Assembly (NCBI RefSeq): GCF_964340395.1
Contig: NC_135551.1
Span: 15,145,003 to 15,209,002, forward strand
DNA length: 64,000 nucleotides
Reading direction: 5' to 3'
From: Glandiceps talaboti
Lineage: Eukaryota; Hemichordata; Enteropneusta; Spengelidae
Positions within the stretch are counted from its first letter, which is position 1; each line of letters opens with the position of its first letter. Made by a program: the position numbers and the translations under genes. Under the pieces are notes generated by a model that made no database searches, was not told the origin of the DNA, and saw only the letters and a program-made list of their open reading frames with translations. Shown here in pieces: positions 23,301 to 35,800 of this stretch.

Positions 23301-26300
23301 ACGTGAGAATCACTTTTGACAATGCACATTGCTTGTCCTTATGCCAGGGGACAGTCTTAGTGGTAGAAAAGCAGTAGAGTATGACAGTTAATACAATTAA
23401 TACCATATACAATTAATTTGTAGGTGAGGTTGCGACCAAGTAGGGAAAAATGTCAGTCATTACCAGTGAATGGCTCACACCTAAACGACTACAAACGTTT
23501 GTCGAGACTTAAGCTTACTGATAAACAGCTAGCTACTCAATGACAACCTAATATACTGCCCAAAACATTCGGCCTTATCAATGGCGACGTACTGACTGCT
23601 CGAACTTCTGGACTTACTCAAGGCCTCGCCCGGTCGTCAAATTGCAAAGAACAATGAAGAACAGCTGAACACCTTCCTGTGGTCATCTGTTCCTTTCCGT
23701 ACCGACTCTCAATTGTTTTGCTGTGTTTACTTGTATATCTTTAATAACAATAGTTTTTTAACTAACACCAATGTTCTTCCACTTTCTTTGCTTTCAAAGT
23801 CAGTCACTTACTGTAACAGTTGTAGCTTAACTTGCCAGTCAAAGACAGCCATCCTCAACTGGACACACAGCATGACAACAAAGATATACCAGAAAATCAT
23901 GACGTTTTGAATCATATCATTCGGCCCCCAACCCTGTTTTTGACAATTAAAAAATGCTCTACTACCCATCACAGCCAGTATCAATCAGACTTTTTCCATA
24001 TATTATATTCCACCCTAACTTAACCCATATGACCGCCCCATTTATAACTCGTATGTCCGGACATGAACATGATTGGCTTTTCGCTGACCAAGGGGTATGA
24101 GACCATATGTGGAAGTGGGGGATAAGCTTATCAAATATGACCGTAGTTCCATGTAAATTAAAACTTATAGTTATGCTTATAGTCGTTACGTTTTCAGTTT
24201 ATTGTGGTACCCGCTTGATGCTTTCTCTGAAGATGCCGACGGGATCAGTCTAAAATTCAGTTCTGGTGTATAAACTACAATGTATCACACATATCATGAC
24301 TCTCACTATCCAATCCATCGGCTATACACAAGGACTATACTGACTGTTTTCTATCCAGCACGAAATAAATTGAGAATACGTGGAACTTATATGTACATGA
24401 ACAGTAGCTCCGACAACTCTGACAAGTCTCTATATACCCCACCAGGCCTCTTTGCTGGAGTTCGCGGAGCGTGTGTTGTCAGTGCTAATCTCGTCTAGTT
24501 CCTATCACCGTGTTCCTAAACAGTATCGTTACCATTTACACCTCCACTCACTAAACTTGGTTTAGTCATAGAAAATAGAGAGGACCCTCTCTATTGTCTA
24601 TGGTTTAGTTAGATACCAATTGGCATCTGGACTAGAGCTAATCACGAGTCCATCACAACGTGCATGCATCATTTTCTGATGTCCGCATTTTGGACATTGA
24701 AGTAAATGATTTTACATTTCTGAGTCTCATTCTGTATTTTTCCACTGTTCTATATGTGGTAGCTACTACTTTTGGCACAATTAAAAAAAAAAGATGTTAC
24801 GAAGACGAAAAAAAATATAATCGAGATGCACGATAAACATTTTGGAAAAAAGTCACATAAATGACTGCAGTATCGATATTTTTAATTGGCATGATTGAAG
24901 ACTTTAAAAAATGAATGATGATAAAAGTGAGATTTTGCCTCAGTGATGGTTTTTCTATACAAGCGATAACATCACGATACCGGGTACTTCACAAACATTA
25001 TCTCACTGACTTCAAAACCATAGTGACTAAATCGTTTCATACAATTAGACGGCATGATGTTTTTTACGTCTCGCACAAGCATATACAATGGTACACTTTA
25101 CCAAATTGTAATAGACCATGTAAATATTACATTGACCGATGCAGATCTTGCTCGCGCAGGTTGGGTAGATTTATATGCTACGTTATGCCTTAGGCCTAAA
25201 AAATAACTGTTTGGTTTCTGTTACCCGACCCACCTAGTTTTTCACTGCCGACCCTTAACTTTTTTTACGTGTTCTTGAAAAACTAACAAAATCGCAACAA
25301 TTGTGAAGTCTCACGAGACATAGTGGATGCAGAAACTGACATCAACTTAAAAAGACAATATAAAACTGTTCCTCCAATCTGTAATGGTTGTACATCTAAT
25401 GGAAAGAAGCCAATAACACAGAGATCATTTGGAAAAAATGGAAAACCAGAATTAGACACTCGCACATGAATAAAAATAAATCTACCTACCCCACCTATTT
25501 ATTTATTTTGCCTAATCGGAACAACACAATTTTTTTAACAGGCCTATTTCCTAACTCAAGCTTAAATTATTGGACCCTTGTGAACCAAAAATGTGCGAAA
25601 ATACAACGCCAAAATAGTAACGCTTTGCACGGTTTTCACACTGAGCAATACGATTAGATCATAGACAGTGAAGTTCTCCAGTGTCTCTGGTTAGACCGAC
25701 AACAATGAAACCGTTAGCGGGATCTCAGAGTCATACTCATTCACATACAATTTTTTATGGCTGTTCACGTTGGTTAGCAACATCTCTGTCTTTGAGTTTG
25801 AATGAAATCGCTGCCATTCCCTACAGGAAACTGTTCTATGGAATTACATGCCAGGAGCGCTTTCAATATCATAGAATGTTTTGTTGATCTTTTTTTTTCT
25901 TTTTTTCTTTTTTTCTTTTTTTTTTTTTTGGGGGGGGGGGTCGACAACTTTTACCAAGACAACCATTATATTAATCATTATAGTAACTACCTAGCATGGC
26001 TAATAGCCATACTGAGGTAGAACTGTAGATTGCTAAAATGTTATGGGTTGCTGGTTGTACACAACCTCAGCATATGCCACTTGACTTTCAGGCATTAATA
26101 GGTGGCAGAAATAGTCCGCACCAGGGCCGCTCTGTAGTCCGCATAAAAGGGTGACTAAGCCCAGACAATATTGTCCAGACCAGATTTGGAGGTGTGAACG
26201 CATTTAAAGCTGACTCGATCGGTTCTAAATCTTGGTGCATATTCATGAGGTCGACACCTAGAAAATGAACCATGTGTACATTTCTTTTGTCTTTTGTTAG

Positions 26301-26601
26301 TTAATTTATGCGGGTAAACTGTGTCTTCACTAACATTTTCCACTAAAAGTTTCAAAATTGTCTTGTTTTTTGAAGGACTACTATAATAATATTTCACCGC
26401 CCTTGCTTTATTGTCATATGAGGAAAGTCAAGAACTTGACAAAAGCTATTCAAAACAAAGTAATCAAAGTTGCAAAACCAAAATGGTGCCGTGGAGAGTT
26501 GTGTCTGGTCATGTTCTGATCATGGAAGTATAACCCACGGTCTGATCTAGTAGCAGTATATCAACGACGAATCTACATTACAAACAAACAAACAAACAAA
26601 C

Positions 26602-26636
<35 letters not shown>

Positions 26637-28316
26637 TGATATTAAAAAGCACGCAACACAAAGGTTGGTTCACATCCCTCGCATCAGTACCGGTACCCAT
26701 TCTACTGAGTTATAAATATAAATCACATTCTCAGCTACAACATTGAACTTGTATGATACAAAAATCTTCAGAATGTGCGGGCCATATTTTCACTATCGGC
26801 ATTGGCAGTCACCATCACTGCCTTAAAAAAAATTAATACAGATAAATGGAAGCAAAAACAATCCTCTTGACGGTAGTTTAGTAGTCAATTATGAATTATG
26901 TAACGTTAAATAACGCTATTCAAATATTTCCCTCTATGCCTCCCATATACCGATAGTAAATCTTCAAACATCCATACAGACATGCGGACTTTGCTCCCTA
27001 CTAGATACATCCATGTTTTACGTTACTTTCGTATTGCAAATTTAGCTGATGATGTCATGTCAAAGCCACGTGGTCTAAAAACCTGAATCTCCGTACATAC
27101 ATTTCGATATGAAATTATTTATCCGTGATGTTTAGAATTTTGGTCGGTCAATATAGTTTCAATGACCAAGTGTGACCCCCACTGATGTCTAAAGTACTAA
27201 TATCAGTACCTGACCGGCCATGGCCATGGCCTTGTTTTTGTTTTTGATTTTCTTGATTCAATATTCAAATCTACGTAATGTCTGGTTTGTTAGGCCATAA
27301 ATTCCAAGCATATTTACCATGATATCACAAATATAGACCAGTTACAGAAAGTAATAAGTGTCAGCAAAATACTGTAATATCGACACTGTTTCACGGATTT
27401 TAGGGACGCTGGTGCTTGGATTATTTTACGGTTGACATTACCTAGCCAGTAATATAAGGAGTAGTACATGGGTATGGAAGTATGAACGAGTTTTGCCAGA
27501 TTGCTTTATTTCAAGTGATTTGAAAATTGTGAATGGCGGACTTGGCCGTGGTCCATCGAATTGTCGAGTACTACCGTGGTGGCACTAGTCGTTCCTCACT
27601 GGAACGGCAAGTGCCACCTTCCGGCGATATTTATTGTCTTTGAACCTTTCTCAACAAATAAATCACACATAACTCCCCAAACGCTTCCATTCTAGAAATC
27701 CGGTGCCGACCCTAAACCTTTTTAATAAAGAAGAAAAATCAGTAAAATCGAGAAAATTGTGAGTGAAGTCTTGCCAGAAATGGTCATCAACTTAAAAAAG
27801 ACAATAAAAAAACGCGGTTCTTCCAATCTGGAATGCAGAGCAGATATCTTTGAAATAGAATTATTTAGTTTGGTTTAAAATTTAGTTGAAGTGGGCACAA
27901 AACTTGATTTGGTTCTGACTGTTCTGAATTTAGGGACACGAAATCGTCTCCCTGATGGCAGGAGTTCAAAGTGTTGGGACATAATGTGGCCTTTGTCATT
28001 TACCATTTTCCCAGCTTTGTTTTGTACACGAGATGTAAACATTTCATTCAAATTAGTCTACTTTTCACTCAATACTTTACTAAACACATTTACAATTTTG
28101 TTCAAGACACTCTTGTAGCTAGTCCCTAGACTACCAAACCAGCACAAAAAAGAAAATGTTAAACCGACTCAAAACTCCGATAGAATGTCTGTAATACCTT
28201 GGCATTTACAAAATTTTAGGCCCCTCAATTGTTGTAGACAGTAAACTCTAGATTGACATTTCTTGTTAATGAAATCTGTGTTGGCCTTAACATTTGATTT
28301 ATTATCCAAGACTGTT

Positions 28317-28403
<87 letters not shown>

Positions 28404-28405
28404 TA

Positions 28406-28472
<67 letters not shown>

Positions 28473-30065
28473 GTCACCTGTTCAACTTTAACATTGTCAA
28501 TAAAAAGGTCGGGCACTACTTTAGGGTTCTTCCTAAAGTCGACCTTTCGTCCAAGTAGTTTTCTTTACACCAAGTAACAAACCTATCAACTTCATCGAAA
28601 TAAGTACGGTCAGAATTTGACAGGTCAACTAATGCAGAGTTATCAGAATATTTGATAAGTGGATTTGTATCGGTACCTGATGAGCAGTCATTTGTGTAAA
28701 GTGTAAATAGTTTGTGTGAGAGTATCGTGCTCTGTGAGGCACCCCTAAATGTTGAATGGAAGGCTGAACTTAATTTTTGGTAGCGAACAAACTGGGAAAG
28801 GTTGACAAGAAAATCCATTATCCAGAGGATGAGTTTGGGGTTAACGTTTAAACAACTAAGTTTATGAGCCATCATGTTTGGTTGACTTCTGTTAACGACT
28901 GATGAAAAATCAATAACCAATAGTCTTACAAATGAACTTGGTTTTTCAAGATGTGTATACGCATCGTGAAGTAATGTGAGAGTTGCATTATCAGTACCTC
29001 TATTACTTTAATATGTAAATTGGTATGGGTCAAGGTGTGAATGTTTTTGTGGGTTTTGACAAAGTAAAATACGCTCGAAGCATTTCATCACAATGGAAGT
29101 CAGTGCTACAGGACGATGCCTTGGAAGTTTTTAGGGACCGGACAGATGGTAGATGTTTTCCAAATGGTTGATATCGTATGATCATTGTACGACCAATTGA
29201 ACAATCTACTGGTAACACTAGCTAACTGCGATGCATAGACATTCAGTAACCTACCACATATGTTATCAGGACCCATAGCTTTCCTTATATTTAGTTTCTT
29301 AAAAATAGACAACTCGTTTATCACTGATTTCAAATTAACTCTTCTTTTCTTCTTATTTACTCTCAAGATCTAACCCGATGTTATCTATTTCCTTTCCAAA
29401 ATCGTGAATATCAAAGCGACAGTACATTACAACTTCGCCTCGCCACCACCCTGTGTTGCTTGGCAAGGTGGTAAATAAAACAAGTTTGCCTTTGGGATTA
29501 TATTAACTGGGATTGTCGACACTGAATAATCCGGTCAATCATGGTACTGCGCTCATTGTATGTCACGGCGTACAAGTATAAACGACGTTCATACTTCCAT
29601 GACCATAGTTTCTGCGACCTGTCATTTGTTTGACCATAGACACTCCACCTTTGTGGAGGGTCCATGGTTTGATGGGATGCGTTAATTCTGGCAAACTTGT
29701 TTGGCAAATCGATCTGACGCAATATAGCTTGTGACCGTGGCATGCATAGCTTGGGTCAAAATCTATAACACCATTAAAGTATAAATAATGTTTAAACTTC
29801 CACGATAACACATACCTTTGAGAAATTATACTGACAGTATAATTACTCCAAGCACAGACTATTCTCGTGTCAAACCCCGACACGAACTTGTTTTTCCTTG
29901 AAGAGTATATCTCGTGAGACCTATGGAAATTATCAAAATCTATATTGTAGTTGAAAAGAGCAAGAATGAAAAGAGGGGAAATTTAAGGGACATCATTTCT
30001 ATATACACGTGTATTGTGCAAAGAACCCGATATCTTTGACCGCGTTGCCGTCAACCGAGCAATGG

Positions 30066-30162
<97 letters not shown>

Positions 30163-32798
30163 AGGTAAGTCATAAACTGAAGGAAAAGTGCTCAATACTG
30201 AGAAGTAGAGCTGTATTTACACAAAGTACACAAGTTATGGTACGGAGGCCGTTACGATCTTCAGACGACTAAATAACGGAAATTCAAGTGATAGAATTCG
30301 AACTCACAGAAGAACTGGTACCCGGATGTGATGCGCGTTGTTGAGTGACATGGTGGAATGATAGAATGTATTTGTTTTCGTGGACGATTTAGTGGACGAT
30401 CTAGTGGAATTAATCTCTAAAAAAAACCATGAATCATGGTCTGAGTACTTCACAAATGTATTCAATGCTCAAGTCCAAAGTGATGAAAGTTTCTCGATTT
30501 CCATGATCTTATCAGATCCACCTTGATAGACATAAATTCAGGCATTAATGGTGAGATTAATATCCGACTGTAGTCTTTTGGACAAGGTAATTACTTTGAT
30601 AGTCTAGTTCCTATACTGTATCATTACCATTTATACCTCCACTCACAGTATAGTCAGAGTCGTTACTCTAGAAGTCTTGAAATGCATGAGATGCAATTTA
30701 AAATTCATTTACAGCCACCCACACAGTCATTAACATCATGTCTTTGTTAATAAATCACAAAACTCTAACCAATAACACAGTCCCTCATAAAGTTAGTGTT
30801 TATTGGGACAGTAATGTTCAAATGTGGTATATTTGTCAGCTCATGATGCTACTTATATACTGTTTACATCACCAAAACATTTAGGTTTCACTGATTGGGT
30901 GAACAACTTTTTGTGCTATTTGAGGGGCTTTTGGCTAGACGTGGTTTAGTTAGAAACCATATTGGCATCCAGACTATTACTTTGAAGGAGATCATTGAAG
31001 AACAATAAAAATAAAACTCAAGGTGTGGATATGGGATCAGTGTGGCATTCTACATAGACATTCTCCAACAATTCTTGTAGACATGTTATGTAACCATTTT
31101 TTCTTCACGAAAGGCATGTTCCCACAGGAATCAATGGGGTAGGGGTTTCTAACATTGTCTTTTGAAAGTAAATTACATGTATGTCAAAACTAAAATTATT
31201 GTATTTACTAAGAGATGAAATTCTTAAGAAAATTGAAAAGTGGTTATTGGTGGTCATAAACTCGACGTTGTTCGCTTTTTATGAATATCTAGGCGTGATT
31301 ATGTCAAGCAGTGGTCTATGGTATTTAGCGCTTGCAGCTCAAGCGAGTAAAGCAATGATTGCGGTCATGAGTCAACTTGCAAAACTTGGGGACCTCCTAG
31401 TCAAAACTAAATTTAAAAGTGTTTGACTGTAAACTATTACCGATATTAAATTATACGGTGGAGATTTTGGGTTTTAATAGGTCTACTGAAACTGAACGTG
31501 TTCAAAGTAAATTTCAGTGTTATATTTTGAGTCGTATATAAACATATATGTAGTCTTTGAGTATGGGAGCTACAAAAATGCTTGACAAGTGTTCATTACG
31601 GGAAGTAGGCTGAAATGTTTTGAGATTGCTGAACGAGAGCTGCAAAACTTTAACCTCAGACCACTTCTCCTCAGCCCTGGTTCAAGTTCTTAGGTCATAG
31701 TGGTGTAAACTACATCTCAGACCACAATGTAGTGACCTGAGACTACATGTACATGTAGGCCCTACCTACTGGTATATTATGTAACTGCACTTGACGCCAG
31801 TGTGATTTCTAACTAAACTGTGTTATTGAAAGAACCGATGTGACGTGATCTGTTTTCTTTGTACCTGACACAATCCTAGCTGCTGTATTTTGGGCATGTT
31901 CAAGAGGGACAATGTTTTTAGCTGGCAGCCCATACAGAAGGGCCATTCAGTAGTCAGGTTTCGATGATATAAGTGCATGACCAAGGTTCTGACAAACTCC
32001 GTTTGTAAGATACTGGCGTATGCGACCATAGACAGTGGAGGGGCCCCCTCCACTGTCAATGATGCGACCTATTGTTCGGGGGTGAAAAAGAACTGATCTA
32101 CATGTCAACGAGATGTGCTTCTTGAGGTTATAACGGTCATCAATTGTTACACAAATGGTACGTGCTGAATCCACTAACTGCACAGAAGACGATCCCATGT
32201 TGATGTGGTTCATGAGACGAGGAAGCCTGTTGAACTGAGACGTGATAAGGAGGACCTCGGTTTTGCCATCATTAAACTAGCTTATTTTGGGTCGTTTAAT
32301 ATCATGTGCAACAGTTTCCATCTTAGTTACTGTAGTTGACGTATGTGATTGGGGAAATATATTGGTAAATCTGGTTGTCGTCTGCATGTTGTTGCATATT
32401 GAGATTTTGATGTCGGATTAGCTTTCCAAGTGGTGGTGTGTATAGACAGCATACGCGTGTAAGAGTGGACCAAGCACAGGGTTTTGTGGCACTCCACACT
32501 GCAAATGTTTGGTTTCTGATATGCCTTGTACAGAAATGGACTGTTGTATATCTTTGAGGTATAAAGACTCTAGTCGAATGCCTGTAATACCGAGCTCGGA
32601 ATAAACTTGAAATTATGCTGGAGTCAGAATTTACGGGGGGGGGGGGGGGCATGAACAAAATTGAGGTTCAAAGGGAGGGGGGCATGACAATTGTGATGGT
32701 CTGAAAGGGCCCCCGAATATTCTGCTCATGATTTGAACCAAAATTAAACCTCAGGAGCAGTTGTTTACCAAGTAAATTTACATTTGTATAAGTGTATG

Positions 32799-32890
<92 letters not shown>

Positions 32891-35800
32891 GTCTCCCCCT
32901 CTCTCGTCTCCGTATCGAAACTTATTCAGTCATAAAATCATCAGGTTTCTGACAATTTCCAATACCTGTTACAAGAAAGACTGCAGTACAAGAACATTTG
33001 GTTAGCTACATGTATTACATCTGATGCCTTATACGTGACACGCACGATAAGTGTCCAGTTTGCATCAGAGGGTGTGCCTCGCCTTCTGTACATGTGCCGT
33101 ACGTCTGGCTTGTCTGTCAGTGTCACATTTTGCTTCCCCTCTTCAGTTTTCTCAGATGTTTTAAGAATTTAAACATAGTCAGTGTCTGATCGACGAAAAT
33201 TCTTTCCACTGAAGTTTAGAAAACATTTAGTGCAACTCTACGTAAACGTCATGTTGATGCATCATACATCATCATGAGACGTCACATTGACCTCGCACTT
33301 CGCTTCGCGCTTCCTTCAACGTCCGGTCGTTATAAAACTAGTTCGAAGGCTTTCGCTAGCGATAGCGTGGCCAGTCTTGTTTTACTGCGTAATCGTCTAA
33401 TGTTTTCCAAATAATTATGAATTAATTTATCTTTTTGTTTACACTTTGGGTATTTTACTTGCTATTAGAACTCCCGGGCAACTCATATTTAATTTTCCAA
33501 CCTTAGAATTTGTTCAATGATCGTCAGGTTTGAGTACTTTCCTAAGCCGGTCCCACAACTGTTATACTTATAAGTTATAGCTGGGCGTTGTGACCGGTAA
33601 CCGGCTATTATCTACATCACTGCCTACTAGGTACGTCAAAAACACACCGTTCGCACATGTGAGCCTGATTTTAGGCAAAATATCGGGCTATTAGAGTGCA
33701 TACAGGCCCTTTTGTTCGCTTGTATTGTTTGCATTTGGTATTTGGCATTTCGCACGTTGTTTATTTGCACCATTCACAGTGTCTTATCATGCTTTGTGTA
33801 ACTTGTAAGCCTAATCGACAACTGGGCCAACGTTGACTACCAAACTTAGTTAACCCATGGAAGTAGAACCCCCAGTTATTTCTACTCATGTTGCATCACC
33901 ATATATTTAGAAAGAGTATATATGAAATATGAGAGTCATGTGAAACTTCTTCAGTGCAAAATGGGATGAAGATATGAGGGCAAAGTCAGTGCTCCTTATA
34001 GTCTCGCTGCCAGACTCGAGACTATCGTCCCTAATCTGTTTACCGAGCGGCGCAGCCGCGAGAAGAGAGGGACCAGTCCCCCTCTCTTCTGCGCCGCTCG
34101 GTAAACAGATTAGGGACGATAGTCTCGAGTCTGGCAGCGAGACTATGCTCCTTACAGCAGTTTGTTTTTCCCGCATATGCATACATTACCCATAATCCTT
34201 TTAAGTATTCTGCAGATATCTGTGCAATGTGCACTCATGACTCATGAAAATCTGGAATGCACTGATCGAAGCCAATTGTACAGTTATACTATAAAAACAG
34301 GAGTTATGAGTATACCACATTGAAATAAAACAAGAGAATAAGAGATGAGGGCCCTCAGAATCGTCACGTAGAGTGATATAACAGTTACATGGATGCCGGG
34401 CATGTACCCATAGGTACGAGCCCCGGGGGGGGGGGGTTCTGCATGCCGAACGTCATTAAGTATTTCCTTTACTTTGGTGCTCATGATCGTATTTTGGATG
34501 ATGCCCAAGATATTTGAGGCGTGAATACCTGTTGTTCTTCTAAAGGCTTGTTTATTACTGTGAAGATCACACCCTAACACTTAATTGTTCTATAAACGAC
34601 ACATGGACAAGAATACTATTCCCATAGAGGTTAGTCTAGTTAATTCCTGATGGACCGTATTTCGTTCAGCGTTACGTTGTACATAACACGGTCCGTCAGA
34701 AACTATAGACGACATGGACGACATGGATGCCATATAATATTCCCAATAGTCACTCAATTTTACTTAGCTAGAAATAATGTCCACAGACTCAAATCTGTCA
34801 GCACGTCTCTACTGTGAGTTTGTTGACGCTATTGGCCGGTCAGGTTTGTTAAGAAGCTCCATACACTAGCAATATTTGTGGCCCAATTTTAAACTATTAT
34901 TGGAAACGATTGTCATGTCATCTAAATCTGTATTACTACGCATCAAACGCGTAGAAATGTGAAACACGTTTAGTGGTGGCGGTATGTAGTGCATAATGAA
35001 AAGGCGTACTACGAACATTTATTTCAAAATGAGCCCTGTGATATTACAATCTACGTACGTCCTAACCATGTAGTTCATATCATAAGCCTGCTTATATACA
35101 TACATATGTATCGAATACACTAGCTACACGTATAGCGTTTATGTACGTATTGATTGCAAGCACGGTAGATTTGAATATTCATTTGTTTACTGCCCGGTTA
35201 TGGGGGTGAACTCATGAATATATTCTGAACTAAATGCAAATGTATTCAAATCACTTCCGACTCGCAATCTGAACTATTTTTCAGATCGAGTATAATCCGA
35301 TTAGACAGGCGCTAATGGGAAAGTACAGAAACGTCCACCTCATCAGCATAAAAGTACAGAATTGAACTCAATCTGAACTATAGTACGGAAAATGTCGTAA
35401 ACTGTACTATTTTTTCTACTAGTGTGAACTTCTAAACTAAAACATCGATGCTTTCCTTTGTCATTGCAGGTCAGTGGACCATTTTTTTTCATGGATTCCA
35501 TCCACAAATAGATAAATAATATTTCTTTATTATATACATAGACCCTCATATTCCCAGGGTGTGAAGTTAAAGTATAGTAATATGAAATCCATACCTGTCA
35601 TATTACTATACTGTGACGTAACAGTATAGTAATATGGTCGGAACTACTTTGAATTATTTGTAAACATCATCAACTTGTACAGTTACGATATTGTTGTTCA
35701 AAAGTATGGTTTCCTTGCTATTCATGGATTGCCGAACATCGACCATCATCATCAGTGTAAACAGTGAACAAATACACCTCTTTTGGACACATTTATTGCC

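Larger units (their letters stand above)
18953..28318. other. Left interior of the CACTA-ended element
   Basis: About 9.4 kb without a recognisable gene. I found short open frames without family motifs, several micro-palindromes (listed separately), homopolymer runs (T and G near 25890-25940) and an (AAAC)n/(AC)n tract at 26579-26634. A possible splice-like acceptor (TTTTGTTTTAG at about 20450-20460) precedes a frame of 61 codons from 20463, but I recognise nothing in it. Confidence 0.5.
18691..35427. mobile_element. 16.7 kb CACTA-ended DNA element with 259 bp inverted repeats and TGA target duplication
   Basis: The element spans 18694-35424. Its ends are inverted repeats 18694-18952 and 35166-35424, which I read as identical over 259 bp. 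They begin CACTAGTAG and end CTACTAGTG. TGA flanks both sides (18691-18693 and 35425-35427). CACTA termini with a 3 bp duplication are the hallmark of the EnSpm/CACTA superfamily. The interior has no recognisable transposase and no frame longer than about 135 codons; it holds LINE fragments, hairpin insertions, a 147 bp MITE and long microsatellites. It is therefore non-autonomous, or its transposase is split or decayed beyond recognition. Identical repeats imply a recent insertion. It lies in intron 1 of P450 copy E. Confidence 0.85.

Noticed and set aside
32784-33005. Frame with a long SLSLSL run
   Set aside because: It is a TC dinucleotide repeat.
33855-33895. ATGGAAGTAGAAC / TTTCTACTCAT imperfect hairpin as a micro-palindrome
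   Set aside because: Arms are similar to the 50512 element but imperfect, and no direct repeats flank them; left as a possible decayed member.
18694-35424. Polinton/Maverick interpretation of the 16.7 kb element
   Set aside because: Size and long inverted repeats would fit, but the duplication is 3 bp, the ends are CACTA...TAGTG, and there is no trace of a polymerase, integrase, ATPase, protease or capsid gene.
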